This document shows positions 36,116 to 44,742 of a stretch of DNA of 63,843 nt, one piece after another; positions within the stretch are counted from its first letter, which is position 1; every line of letters begins with the position of its first letter. Origin of the DNA: Candidatus Atribacteria bacterium UBA6251 (GTDB taxonomy: Bacteria > Atribacterota > Phoenicimicrobiia > Phoenicimicrobiales > Phoenicimicrobiaceae). The notes beneath the pieces were generated by a model. That model was not told where the DNA came from, did not search any database, and was given only the letters and a program-made list of their open reading frames with translations. The translations under genes and the position numbers were made by a program. The stretch covers positions 1 through 63,843 of the forward strand of contig DJVR01000039.1 in the NCBI GenBank assembly GCA_002441285.1. Reading direction: 5' to 3'.

Positions 36116-36563
36116 CGACCTTTTACGAGTATTTTTATTATCTGCTCTACCAATTAGCGAATTAAGAGGTGCTATCCCCCTGGGTTTATTGCTTTATAAG
36201 TTGCCGATACTATTGACTTATATAGTAGCAATATTAGGAAATATTTTACCAATAGTCTTTATCTTAAAATACTTAGAATTTTTTTACCAATACTTTTCTC
36301 GCTGGAAATGGGGAGAAAGATTTTTTCATTGGCTTTTTCAGAGAACTAGAGCTTATAAAACAAAATATGAAAAATACGGAGCTATTTTTTTGCTTTTTTT
36401 TGTAGCTATTCCTCTTCCTATTACTGGAGCTTGGACTGGGGCAGCAATCGCTTTTGTTTTTGGGATAAGATTTTGGTATGCTTTTCCAGCTATCTGTGGG
36501 GGAGTATTAGTATCTGGATTATTGGTTACTCTAGCTAGCCTGGGAATAATTAGTCTAATATAA
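36108..36563 (+). CDS. Small multidrug-export-family membrane protein (COG2426)
   Basis: A 151-aa membrane protein with about four hydrophobic segments. SALPISELRGAIPLGL near the start and the repeated-type block AIPLPITGAWTGAAIAF match the family labelled putative small multi-drug export protein, related in shape to DedA transporters. Real substrate is unknown. TTG 36108 overlaps the phosphorylase stop, so it is translationally coupled. It sits between the phosphorylase and mtnA, so it could move a by-product of methylthio recycling, but that is only a contextual guess. Confidence 0.65.
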   Translation: MINDLLRVFLLSALPISELRGAIPLGLLLYKLPILLTYIVAILGNILPIVFILKYLEFFYQYFSRWKWGERFFHWLFQRTRAYKTKYEKYGAIFLLFFVAIPLPITGAWTGAAIAFVFGIRFWYAFPAICGGVLVSGLLVTLASLGIISLI

Positions 36564-36613
36564 TCTATTTTAGGGAAATAAATAATCAATAAATTAAGAA
36601 AGAGAGGTTAAAA

Positions 36614-37654
36614 TTGGAAACTCTAACCTGGAAACAGAATACTCTATTTTTTGTTGATCAAAGAAAATTGCCCTTTAAAATAGTAATGGTTAGTTGTTCT
36701 AATTTTAGAGAGGTAGCTCTTGCAATTAAAGAAATGAAAATAAGAGGAGCACCGGCTATTGGAATTGCAGCTGCTTACGGTATGGCTTTAGCCGCTATTT
36801 CATCAAGGGCAGAAAATTATTCCAGATTTGTGCAGGATATGGAGAAAGCTGGAAAATATTTGGCTAATTCTCGGCCTACGGCAGTAAATCTGTTCTGGGC
36901 TATTAAACGGATAATACAATTAATTAAGAATCATCCAGAATTAGAAGTCTCGTCTTTAAAAAAATTAGTTTTACACGAAGCTAAAAAAATGGAAAAAGAA
37001 GACGTAGAGATTAATCAAGAAATAGGAAGGATTGGTTCATCCTTGATAAATGATGGAGATAACATTTTAACTCATTGTAATGCCGGTTCCTTAGCTACTG
37101 CTGGTTATGGAACTGCCCTGGGCGTCATTCGTGCCGCCTTTGGTCAAGGGAAAAAAATACACATCTATGTGGATGAAACTAGACCTTTATTACAAGGGGC
37201 CAGGCTTACTGCCTGGGAATTGATGCAGGATAACATACCCTGTACCTTAATTACTGATAATATGGCGGGATACCTGATGTGGCAGAAGAAGATAGATGTA
37301 ATTATTGTTGGAGCTGATAGAATTACTAGCAATGGTGATGTTGCCAATAAGATTGGAACTTATTCTTTGGGAGTTCTAGCTAAGGAAAATAATTTACCTT
37401 TTTACATTGCCGCCCCCCTTTCTACTATTGATCTATCTTTAAATTCAGGTAAAGAAATTATGATAGAGGAAAGAAATCACCGAGAGGTTACTCATGTCTT
37501 GGGAAAACAAATTGCACCTAACGGGGTAAAAGTGTTTAATCCAGCTTTTGATATTACCCCTTATTCATATATTAGTGGGATCATCACGGAAAGAGGGATA
37601 ATTAATTCCCCCTTTAGAGAAGGTATCAGAAATATTTTTTCTAAATTAAATTAA
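36614..37654 (+). CDS. mtnA: Methylthioribose-1-phosphate isomerase
   Basis: Converts 5-methylthioribose-1-phosphate to methylthioribulose-1-phosphate in the methionine salvage pathway; it resembles eIF2B regulatory subunits. RGAPAIGIAAAYGMA at 44-58, catalytic C155 (THCNAGSL) and D235 (VGADRI) are in place, as is DETRPLLQGARLTAWE. Length 346 aa is standard. TTG start with GAGAGG upstream. Its substrate would come from the phosphorylase at 35291, which supports MTA phosphorolysis by that gene. Later salvage steps (mtnB, mtnC, mtnD) are not in the window; a dead-end or alternate route is possible. Confidence 0.9.
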   Translation: METLTWKQNTLFFVDQRKLPFKIVMVSCSNFREVALAIKEMKIRGAPAIGIAAAYGMALAAISSRAENYSRFVQDMEKAGKYLANSRPTAVNLFWAIKRIIQLIKNHPELEVSSLKKLVLHEAKKMEKEDVEINQEIGRIGSSLINDGDNILTHCNAGSLATAGYGTALGVIRAAFGQGKKIHIYVDETRPLLQGARLTAWELMQDNIPCTLITDNMAGYLMWQKKIDVIIVGADRITSNGDVANKIGTYSLGVLAKENNLPFYIAAPLSTIDLSLNSGKEIMIEERNHREVTHVLGKQIAPNGVKVFNPAFDITPYSYISGIITERGIINSPFREGIRNIFSKLN

Positions 37655-37733
37655 AATAGAATGGTAAGGGGTAGAAAGATTAGAGATTAATAAATTATTA
37701 TAGTTATTTTTCGAGAAATATAGGAGGAAGAAA

Positions 37734-38996
37734 TTGAATTTAGAAAAATTTGTTATTACCGGAGGAAATAGATTAGAAGGAGTAGTTACAATTTCGGGTG
37801 CAAAAAATTCTACCTTATCCATAATGGCTGCTACTCTTTTGACCAGAGAGAAATGTGTATTAAAAAATATTCCCCGACTTACCGATGTAGATACTATGGG
37901 AGAAGTAATCAGGACTCTGGGAGCAAAAGTAGAGTGGGAAGGAGATAATGTACTCTATATCGACTCTGATAATTTTTGTAATTATGAAGCCCCTTACGAT
38001 CTGGTGAAAAAGATGAGGGCATCAATTCTGGTAATGGGACCCTTGTTGGCGCGTTTAAATAAAGCGAAGATTTCCTTACCGGGAGGTTGTGCGATTGGAG
38101 CCCGCCCGGTAGATTTTCACCTTAAAGGATTTGAAACACTGGGTGCAAAGATAGAAGTAGAGAGTGGTTATATTAAAGCAGAAGCAAGTAAATTAAAAGG
38201 TGGGGATATCTACTTAGATTTTCCCAGTTTAGGAGCTACTGAAAATATTATGATGGCAGCTTCTCTGGCAGAAGGAGTAACTAGAATAGAAAATGCAGCT
38301 AAAGACCCGGAAATAGTAGAACTGGGACACTTTTTAATCAAAATGGGTGCCCATATTGAAGGTCTGGGTTCTGATGTGATTACCATAGAGGGAGTTAAGA
38401 ATCTAAGAGGAGTTGAATATAAGATTATTCCAGATCGGATCGAAGCCGGGACCTTTATGATTGCCTCTGCTATCACCCGAGGGGATATTTTTATAGAGGA
38501 TATTGACCCTGGATTATTAAAACCAGTAATAGTAAAATTAGAAGAATCAGGAGTAAAGATTATCCAAGGGGATAATTTTATTCGAGCTATCGGACCAGAT
38601 TGGGTAAAAGCAGTAGATATTAAGACTTTACCCTATCCAGGATTTCCTACGGATATGCAACCACAGTTTATGGCTCTATGCTGTATAGCTAAAGGCACAA
38701 GTGTAATTACAGAAACAGTTTTTGAAAATAGGTTTGTTCATGCCGGAGATTTAAGAAGAATGGGTGCAAATATCAAGCTAGAAGGACACAGTGCCATTGT
38801 GAAAGGAGTGGAAAAATTAAGTGCTGCTCCGGTAATGGCTTCTGACTTGAGAGGCGGGGCTGCCCTAATCCTGGCTGGTTTGGTTGCAGAAGGCACTACA
38901 GAATTAAGTAGAATTTATCATCTAGATAGAGGTTACCGGAAGATAGAAGAAAAATTAAAAGCTTTAGGAGCAGATATCCAGAGAATAGTTGAATAA
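37734..38996 (+). CDS. murA: UDP-GlcNAc 1-carboxyvinyltransferase
   Basis: First committed step of peptidoglycan precursor synthesis, transferring enolpyruvate from PEP to UDP-GlcNAc. The catalytic Cys is C119 in LPGGCAIGARPVD, so the enzyme should be fosfomycin-sensitive in principle. Family features: SGAKNSTLSIMAATLL at 20-35, GTFMIASAIT, FPTDMQPQFMAL and the C-terminal DLRGGAALILAGL. Length 420 aa is normal. TTG start follows AGGAGGAAG. The murA-mreB order recalls the murAB-mbl arrangement of Bacillus. Confidence 0.93.
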   Translation: MNLEKFVITGGNRLEGVVTISGAKNSTLSIMAATLLTREKCVLKNIPRLTDVDTMGEVIRTLGAKVEWEGDNVLYIDSDNFCNYEAPYDLVKKMRASILVMGPLLARLNKAKISLPGGCAIGARPVDFHLKGFETLGAKIEVESGYIKAEASKLKGGDIYLDFPSLGATENIMMAASLAEGVTRIENAAKDPEIVELGHFLIKMGAHIEGLGSDVITIEGVKNLRGVEYKIIPDRIEAGTFMIASAITRGDIFIEDIDPGLLKPVIVKLEESGVKIIQGDNFIRAIGPDWVKAVDIKTLPYPGFPTDMQPQFMALCCIAKGTSVITETVFENRFVHAGDLRRMGANIKLEGHSAIVKGVEKLSAAPVMASDLRGGAALILAGLVAEGTTELSRIYHLDRGYRKIEEKLKALGADIQRIVE

Positions 38997-39049
38997 AAAG
39001 AAATGAATGTTAAACTAAGATACTTAATTTACAGGAGGAAAAAAGAAAG

Positions 39050-40066
39050 ATGCTGGGGATGGATAGGAGTTTGGGTATAGATTTAGGAACAGTAAGTGTA
39101 ATTATCTATATGAAAGGGAAAGGGATTATTTTAAAGGAACCATCAGTAGTTTCTATTTATAAAGATAACGGAAAAGTCTTAGCAGTAGGTGAAGAAGCTA
39201 AACAGATGATTGGTAAAACTCCTGGCAATATTATTGCTATTCAGCCTATGAAAAGTGGGGTTATTGCTAATTATGAAATAACTGAAAAAATGTTAGCCTA
39301 TTTCATTCGAAAAATATGTGGAAATAGCAAAATATTCAGACCGGAAGTGGTAATTTGTGTACCCTCTGGGGGGACCGAAGTTGAAAAGAGAGCAGCGCTA
39401 GAGGCAGCCTTACAATCTGGAGCAAGAAAGGCTTATCTAATTGAAGAACCGATGGCAGCAGCTATTGGTGCTGGTTTAGATGTAAGCGAACCTTGTGGAA
39501 ATATGATAGTGGATATTGGAGGAGGAACCTCTGATATAGCAGTGATCTCTTTGGGGGGAATAGTGCTTAGTGAATCCATCAGAATTGCAAGTAATGACTT
39601 TGATGAGAATATTACCAAATATATTAAAAATAAATATAATCTGATGATAGGTGAAAAGACTGCTGAGAATATCAAAATAGAAGTAGGTTCTGCAATGGAA
39701 GAAGAAGAGGAGTTAAAAACTGAAATTAGGGGTCGAGATTTGTTGGTTGGGTTACCAAAAAGTATTACCATTGGTTCGAACGAAGTATTGAAGGCAATTT
39801 CACCTTCTTTAAAAAAGATAATTGAAGCGATAAAAGTAGTTTTAGAGAATACTCCTCCTGAATTAACTGCCGACATAGCCGATAAGGGAATAATTCTTAC
39901 TGGAGGAGGTTCTCTCTTAAGGAATTTTGATCGTCTGTTGACTGAGGTGACCGGTATACCTTGTTATTTAGCAGAAGATCCGATTGATTGTGTAGCCCTT
40001 GGTGCTGGTAAGGTTTTAGATAATATTCATCTATTAAAAAGTGGATTAATGAGTATTAATCGATAA
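39050..40066 (+). CDS. mreB: MreB/Mbl actin-like cell-shape protein
   Basis: A cytoplasmic actin homologue that directs lateral wall synthesis. The nucleotide-fold blocks are LGIDLGTVSVIIYMKGKGI at 8-26, VCVPSGGTEVEKRAALEAA, IEEPMAAAIGAGLD, DIGGGTSDIAVISLGG and LTGGGSLLRNFDRLL. Length 338 aa is typical for MreB or Mbl; the paralogue cannot be named with certainty. It follows murA by 53 bases with SD AGGAGG, and is far from mreD and rodA at 14-21 kb, so the Rod system is split into two clusters here. Confidence 0.88.
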   Translation: MLGMDRSLGIDLGTVSVIIYMKGKGIILKEPSVVSIYKDNGKVLAVGEEAKQMIGKTPGNIIAIQPMKSGVIANYEITEKMLAYFIRKICGNSKIFRPEVVICVPSGGTEVEKRAALEAALQSGARKAYLIEEPMAAAIGAGLDVSEPCGNMIVDIGGGTSDIAVISLGGIVLSESIRIASNDFDENITKYIKNKYNLMIGEKTAENIKIEVGSAMEEEEELKTEIRGRDLLVGLPKSITIGSNEVLKAISPSLKKIIEAIKVVLENTPPELTADIADKGIILTGGGSLLRNFDRLLTEVTGIPCYLAEDPIDCVALGAGKVLDNIHLLKSGLMSINR

Positions 40067-40112
40067 AGGATTTAATATCCTCTCAATTCCATCTAAAATA
40101 AGGAAAGAAAAA

Positions 40113-41855
40113 GTGAAAATAAACAAAAAATTAATTATAATAATTTTCTTTAGCTTATGGATTATATTTCTTATGAGTACGGAGCTAATCTACTCTGAAG
40201 TTTCATTTCTGCCTCTTTCTGAAATCAAGCCAGGGATGCAAGGAGTAGGAAAGACTGTATTTAAAGGTACCAGAATAGAAGAATTCCAAGTAGAGATCAT
40301 TGATATCATTAGAGGAGAAGGAGATATTCCTTATTATATTCTGGCTTACTTAAAAGAGGAAAGAGTGTTGGATAGTGGAGGAATTTCCGAGGGAATGAGC
40401 GGATCACCAGTTTATGTCAAAGATAAATTAATTGGAGCTATTTCTTATTCTTGGGAAATGAGTGAGCATAATTACTTTCTTTTAACTCCTATAGAAGAAA
40501 TGTTGAAATTATTTAATTATGATTCTTTGGTAAGAGAGTCGATAATTTCTTCTCCCCCCTCTACCACTGCTTACTCAGGAAAAAAAATTCTGAATAATCG
40601 TTCTTTCTTCCTTCCTGTTTCTACTGTTTTAGTTACTGGGTTAAGCAGCCGATCTTTTCAACTATTTTCTCATCGGTTAAATAATTATAATTTAAGAGTG
40701 ATTCAAGGAGTAGAGAGCCTAGGCGGGATAAATCTTTCGACAATAGGAGAATTACCAAATCAAAAGATAGAAGCTGGTTCCGCTATTGGAATTCAGCTCA
40801 GTCGAGGCGATGTAAATATTACTGCTATTGGCACAGTAACCTATCGAGAGGGGAATAAAATTATCGCTTTAGGGCATCCTTTTTTAAGAAAAGGGGAAGT
40901 TTCCTTTCTACTTTCTTCAGTATATATTTATCATAGTTTACCTAATATAATTATGCCCTTTAAATTAGGTACTCCTTTAAATTTAATAGGAAAGGTAAGT
41001 CAAGATCGAGCAGTCGGTATTTTAGGTGAGATTAATTCTTTTCCGCAGGTTATTCCTTTAAAAATTATGGTTAACAATCAGGATAATTCCTCATCTTTAT
41101 CTATGGGTGTTCAGTTGGTTAATGATTATGATTTACTAGAATCTCTAGTTTCAAGTATTACCTTACAAGCCATAGATAATGGTTTAGATCGAATAGGTCC
41201 AGGTACTGCTCAGGTTAGAGTAGAATTAAAAGGTAAAAAAGAAGAACAATCTTTAATCAGAGAAAATATGTTTTGTGATACTCAGGATATTGCCTGGAAG
41301 TCTATTTCTGAACTTCCTGAAATTATTAAAGCTTTAGTAGACAATTATTTTGAAGAAGTGATCATCAGTGAAATTAACTTGGATATTCGGATTACAAAAG
41401 AGAAGAAACTGGGAAGGTTGGAAGAAGTAAAATTGGAAAAAAATACTTTAAAACCGGGTGATAATCTGAAAGCTTTAGTTAGGATTAAACCCTTTCGAGA
41501 AGATTTGTTTGAAGAACAACTTACGATTAGGTTACCAAAAGATATCCCCCCTGGGGAAGCCTGGTTATGTGTTAATGGGGGAGGAGATATGGCAAATTTG
41601 TCTGAAATAAATATCCTTGGGGAAGATAAGGAGAAAGTTTCTAAAAATTTATCAGAAGTTTTAGAAGATATTAGAGAAAGACCCAAGGGCAATCAGATTA
41701 TCGCAGAAATAGTCTATTCTTTAGAGCAAGATTATAATCAGAAAGAGGGAGCCGGAATTCAGAGCAGTAACAAAAATAATAAAAAAATACAGGTTAAAAT
41801 AGATACTGATCTGGTAGTAGAAGGATATTTGGAGATTCCCTTTTACGTAAAATAA
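40113..41855 (+). CDS. Exported S55 (SpoIVB-type) peptidase-domain protein
   Basis: A 580-aa exported protein: N-terminal hydrophobic segment 8-26, then PLSEIKPGMQGVGKTVFKG, a common opening of S55-domain proteins outside spore formers. The Ser motif GMSGSPVY is at 94-101 and a His motif ALGHPF at 252-257. In classical SpoIVB the His lies before the Ser; here the order is reversed, so either the assignment of His is wrong or this branch is permuted. The C-terminal third is a beta-rich domain with no recognised fold. GTG start with AAGGAAAG. It follows mreB by 46 bases. Substrate unknown. Confidence 0.72.
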   Translation: MKINKKLIIIIFFSLWIIFLMSTELIYSEVSFLPLSEIKPGMQGVGKTVFKGTRIEEFQVEIIDIIRGEGDIPYYILAYLKEERVLDSGGISEGMSGSPVYVKDKLIGAISYSWEMSEHNYFLLTPIEEMLKLFNYDSLVRESIISSPPSTTAYSGKKILNNRSFFLPVSTVLVTGLSSRSFQLFSHRLNNYNLRVIQGVESLGGINLSTIGELPNQKIEAGSAIGIQLSRGDVNITAIGTVTYREGNKIIALGHPFLRKGEVSFLLSSVYIYHSLPNIIMPFKLGTPLNLIGKVSQDRAVGILGEINSFPQVIPLKIMVNNQDNSSSLSMGVQLVNDYDLLESLVSSITLQAIDNGLDRIGPGTAQVRVELKGKKEEQSLIRENMFCDTQDIAWKSISELPEIIKALVDNYFEEVIISEINLDIRITKEKKLGRLEEVKLEKNTLKPGDNLKALVRIKPFREDLFEEQLTIRLPKDIPPGEAWLCVNGGGDMANLSEINILGEDKEKVSKNLSEVLEDIRERPKGNQIIAEIVYSLEQDYNQKEGAGIQSSNKNNKKIQVKIDTDLVVEGYLEIPFYVK

Positions 41856-41967
41856 ATTTAAAAGGAAGCAAATCAGAAAAAGTAATTTAAATTTTTTTAT
41901 TAGGAATTTAAGATTTTAATTTTTAAAGTATTAAGTTTTTATCTAACTATAAAACGGAATAATAATT

Positions 41968-42657
41968 ATGAAAATTGTAGCTTTAATTCCTGCAGCTGGT
42001 TTGGGAAAAAGAATGAACAATAAAATAAGTAAGCCTTTTATTCTAATTTCTGGTAAACCATTAATCGTTTATACTCTGGAAACTTTTGAAAAGTGCTCTT
42101 TGATTCAACAGATTTATTTAGTGGTTAATTCTGAAGAAAAGGAAAAATTTATTCGAGACATTATTGTTAAATATAATTTGCGTAAAGTGGAGAAATTGGT
42201 TGAAGGAGGTGACACCAGACAGGTTTCAGTATATAATGGTTTAAATTCTCTAGAAAAAGATACCGATCTGGTGGTAATTCATGATGGTGCTCGTCCTTTA
42301 ATTAAAGAGGATTTAATTTGTACATCTATAGAAGTAGCCTCCCAGTATGGCTCAGCTATTCTCGCTCTACCTAGTAAAGATACTATAAAGTTGATTAGTA
42401 ATGATTTTTTAGTAGAAGAAACCCTTTGTCGAGAGAGGATATGGAGGGCACAAACTCCTCAAACTTTCCGATATGATATAGTATTTTCTGCTTATCAAAG
42501 AGCCATAAAAGAAGGCATAAACGCAACTGATGATGCAGCTATAGTAGAGAGATGTGGTTATAAAGTAAAATTAGTTATGGGTTCTGAAGAAAATATTAAA
42601 ATTACTACTCCTTTTGACATATTACTTGCCCAGAACCTTTTAAAAACAAGATTTTAA
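41968..42657 (+). CDS. ispD: 2-C-methyl-D-erythritol 4-phosphate cytidylyltransferase
   Basis: Third enzyme of the MEP isoprenoid pathway: MEP plus CTP gives CDP-ME. The nucleotide-binding PAAGLGKRM is near residue 8, followed by KPFILISGKPL, the VVIHDGARPLI block and WRAQTPQTFRYD, all IspD signatures. Length 229 aa is normal. It opens an ispD-ispE-ispF run with short spacers (34-35 bases). Only weak SD sequence is seen ahead of ATG. Isoprenoid made here also supplies undecaprenyl phosphate for the glycan genes at 0-14 kb. Confidence 0.93.
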   Translation: MKIVALIPAAGLGKRMNNKISKPFILISGKPLIVYTLETFEKCSLIQQIYLVVNSEEKEKFIRDIIVKYNLRKVEKLVEGGDTRQVSVYNGLNSLEKDTDLVVIHDGARPLIKEDLICTSIEVASQYGSAILALPSKDTIKLISNDFLVEETLCRERIWRAQTPQTFRYDIVFSAYQRAIKEGINATDDAAIVERCGYKVKLVMGSEENIKITTPFDILLAQNLLKTRF

Positions 42658-42691
42658 AGTAAAAAAATAAGAAGGTGAGGAAGTAAATTAA

Positions 42692-43564
42692 TTGTCGGTG
42701 ATAAAATCGCCTAAAAAGATAATCCTTAATAGTTATGCTAAAATTAATTTAATCTTAAATGTATTACGCCGCCGAGAAGATGGATATCATGAAGTTGAAT
42801 CTATTATGCAATCCATCAATCTGGCAGATAGAATTATTCTTAGTGAAAGTGAAGATATACATATAGAATGTAACCATCAGCAAATTCCCACGGATAACAA
42901 TAGTTTAATTTATAGTACGGCGCAAAAGATTTTACAGAAATATCACCTTAAAAAAGGAGTAAAGATAGAGATAGAAAAGAGAATTCCTCTGGCTAGTGGA
43001 TTGGCTGGTGGTTCAGCCAATGCTGCAACTATCTTAAAAGGAATAAATGATTTATATAATTTAGGCTTATCTTTTATGGATTTAAAAATATTGGGTGAAA
43101 AATTGGGTATGGATGTTCCTTTTTGTCTACAGAATGGTACAGCTTTAGCTTATCATCGGGGAGAAAAAATAATTCCTTTACCACCAATTATCCCTCCTTT
43201 ATGGTTAATCTTAATTAATCCTGGGTTGGAAATATCTACTCAGTGGGCTTATTATCATCTCTCCTTGGAGGGAGGATTTGTAAAAAAAGGGGATATTAAG
43301 GCTATGCTGTTGGCTATAAGAAAAGGGGAACCAGAGGAAATTTCTCGTAATTTATTTAATTCCTTTGAAGAATTGATCCTGAAGACTTATCCTCAAGTTC
43401 AGATAATAAAGGAAAGATTGAAGGATTCAGGTGCCCTGGGAGTTTTAATGTCCGGAAGTGGACCCACGGTTTTCGGGGTAATGTCCAATCAGAAGGAAGC
43501 TCAAAAAGTCTATAAAAAATTAAAACCTGAATACCCTCTGAGTTGGGTAGTGCAGACTATATAA
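42692..43564 (+). CDS. ispE: 4-diphosphocytidyl-2-C-methyl-D-erythritol kinase
   Basis: GHMP-family kinase phosphorylating CDP-ME in the MEP pathway. SYAKINLILNVLRRREDGYHEVE gives the substrate-side Lys/Asp region in two halves (AKINL and DGYHEVES), and the ATP loop is PLASGLAGGSANAA, where the usual GGGSSNAA is slightly varied. A C-terminal MSGSGPTVFG completes the fold. Length 290 aa. TTG start with GGTGAGG about 11 bases ahead. It sits between ispD and ispF. Confidence 0.92.
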   Translation: MSVIKSPKKIILNSYAKINLILNVLRRREDGYHEVESIMQSINLADRIILSESEDIHIECNHQQIPTDNNSLIYSTAQKILQKYHLKKGVKIEIEKRIPLASGLAGGSANAATILKGINDLYNLGLSFMDLKILGEKLGMDVPFCLQNGTALAYHRGEKIIPLPPIIPPLWLILINPGLEISTQWAYYHLSLEGGFVKKGDIKAMLLAIRKGEPEEISRNLFNSFEELILKTYPQVQIIKERLKDSGALGVLMSGSGPTVFGVMSNQKEAQKVYKKLKPEYPLSWVVQTI

Positions 43565-43597
43565 GAAAAAAAGATTAGTTAAAGATGGTGGAGAATT

Positions 43598-44083
43598 ATG
43601 CGAGTTGGGTTTGGTTATGATGTTCATCCTTTAGTTAAAGGAAGAAAATTAGTTTTAGGAGGAGAGGTAATTCCTTATACTAAAGGTTTAGATGGTCATT
43701 CTGATGCCGATGTCTTGATTCATTCGCTAATTGATGCCCTTTTTGGAGCAATGGGAGAAGGCGATATTGGACAACACTTTCCTCCTCAAGAAGAACAATA
43801 TAAAGATATTTCTAGTTTAGTTCTTTTAAATAAAACTGCTCAAATCATCAAACGTAAAGGTTTTATAATTAATAATATCGATGTTTCTATAGTAGCGGAA
43901 GAACCTAAAATCTCTCCTTATTTCCCATCTATGCGTAAGCATATTTCTGATATTTTAAATCTTCCAGAGGAGAGGATTAATCTTAAAGCTACCACTACCG
44001 AGAAACTTGGATTTATTGGTAGAAAAGAAGGAATAGCCTCTTTTTGCCTGGTTAGCTTAAAGCGAATAAAAGCTGGAGATTAA
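43598..44083 (+). CDS. ispF: 2-C-methyl-D-erythritol 2,4-cyclodiphosphate synthase
   Basis: Closes CDP-ME-2-phosphate to the cyclodiphosphate. The zinc site is built from GYDVHPL (Asp/His near residues 8-10) and HSDADVLIHSLIDAL (His near 42). GDIGQHFP and the C-terminal ATTTEKLGFIGRKEGI are characteristic. Length 161 aa. SD GGTGGAG. Last gene of the MEP trio. It is followed by a 141-base gap with a strong new promoter. Confidence 0.95.
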   Translation: MRVGFGYDVHPLVKGRKLVLGGEVIPYTKGLDGHSDADVLIHSLIDALFGAMGEGDIGQHFPPQEEQYKDISSLVLLNKTAQIIKRKGFIINNIDVSIVAEEPKISPYFPSMRKHISDILNLPEERINLKATTTEKLGFIGRKEGIASFCLVSLKRIKAGD

Positions 44084-44171
44084 ATTGAATAATCTTCGGT
44101 AAATCAGAGCTTAAAATAAAAAATTTATGAGTAAGAATTCAAATTATAGTAAGTAAGTTAAAGAATTAAAC

Positions 44172-44200
44172 TTGACAGTTATTTTCTGATAATTGATAAT
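44172..44200 (+). promoter_or_regulatory. Predicted strong promoter before the DUF1844 gene
   Basis: TTGACA (44172-44177), 17-base spacer, GATAAT (44195-44200), 11 of 12 consensus bases. Transcription should start near 44207, leaving a short leader with GGGGG before ATG 44225. Confidence 0.65.
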
Positions 44201-44224
44201 CTTAATATAAGGGGGAAACTTTTT

Positions 44225-44614
44225 ATGAAAGAAGATACGAACGAAACCTTAACTGGAACCGACTCCAGGGATAAAAAAGATAAACCACCAGAGGGGAAAG
44301 AGACCAAAGAAACAGCTGGGGAGGAGAAAGAAAAAGAGGTTGGTGAAGAAACTAAAGAATTAGATTTACCAACACTTTTTATCTGGTTTATAAGTCTATT
44401 AAGCGGTAAAGCCTGGGAATATTTAGGATTAATTATGAATCCAGAGACCAAACAGATAAATCAAGATTTAAAAAAGGCAAAGATTTCCATTGATACCATT
44501 GCTTTTTTATATGAACAAATCAAAGATTTTCTCTCTCGAGAGGATTTTAATCGTATTGAAAACTTATTAACTAATCTAAGAATGAATTATGTTCAAAAAT
44601 TAAAAAAAGAATAA
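44225..44614 (+). CDS. DUF1844 protein with acidic N-terminus
   Basis: A 129-aa protein. Residues 1-50 are a low-complexity tail of Glu, Lys, Thr and Gly. The rest matches DUF1844: LPTLFIWFISLLSGKAWEYL (about 53-72), NPETKQINQDLKKAKISIDT and a final two-helix hairpin with LTNLRMNYVQKL. No catalytic residues are known and the function is undescribed. It has its own strong promoter. It lies between the MEP genes and a TPR gene, which gives no firm clue. Confidence 0.75.
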   Translation: MKEDTNETLTGTDSRDKKDKPPEGKETKETAGEEKEKEVGEETKELDLPTLFIWFISLLSGKAWEYLGLIMNPETKQINQDLKKAKISIDTIAFLYEQIKDFLSREDFNRIENLLTNLRMNYVQKLKKE

Positions 44615-44742
44615 AAATTAGCTAATTAAATTTAATCATTTTAACTTGATTTAATATTTTATCTCCCCCAGGAAGGAAAGGGATAATTATCGAATAGGCT
44701 TTAGTTAGAGTTGAGAGAAAATAGGAAGGTGATGATGACCTC

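Noticed and set aside
39433..39876. Minus-strand 147-codon frame opposite mreB
   Set aside because: Antisense to a well-conserved gene; long open frames opposite coding DNA are common here and this one has no SD or known motif.
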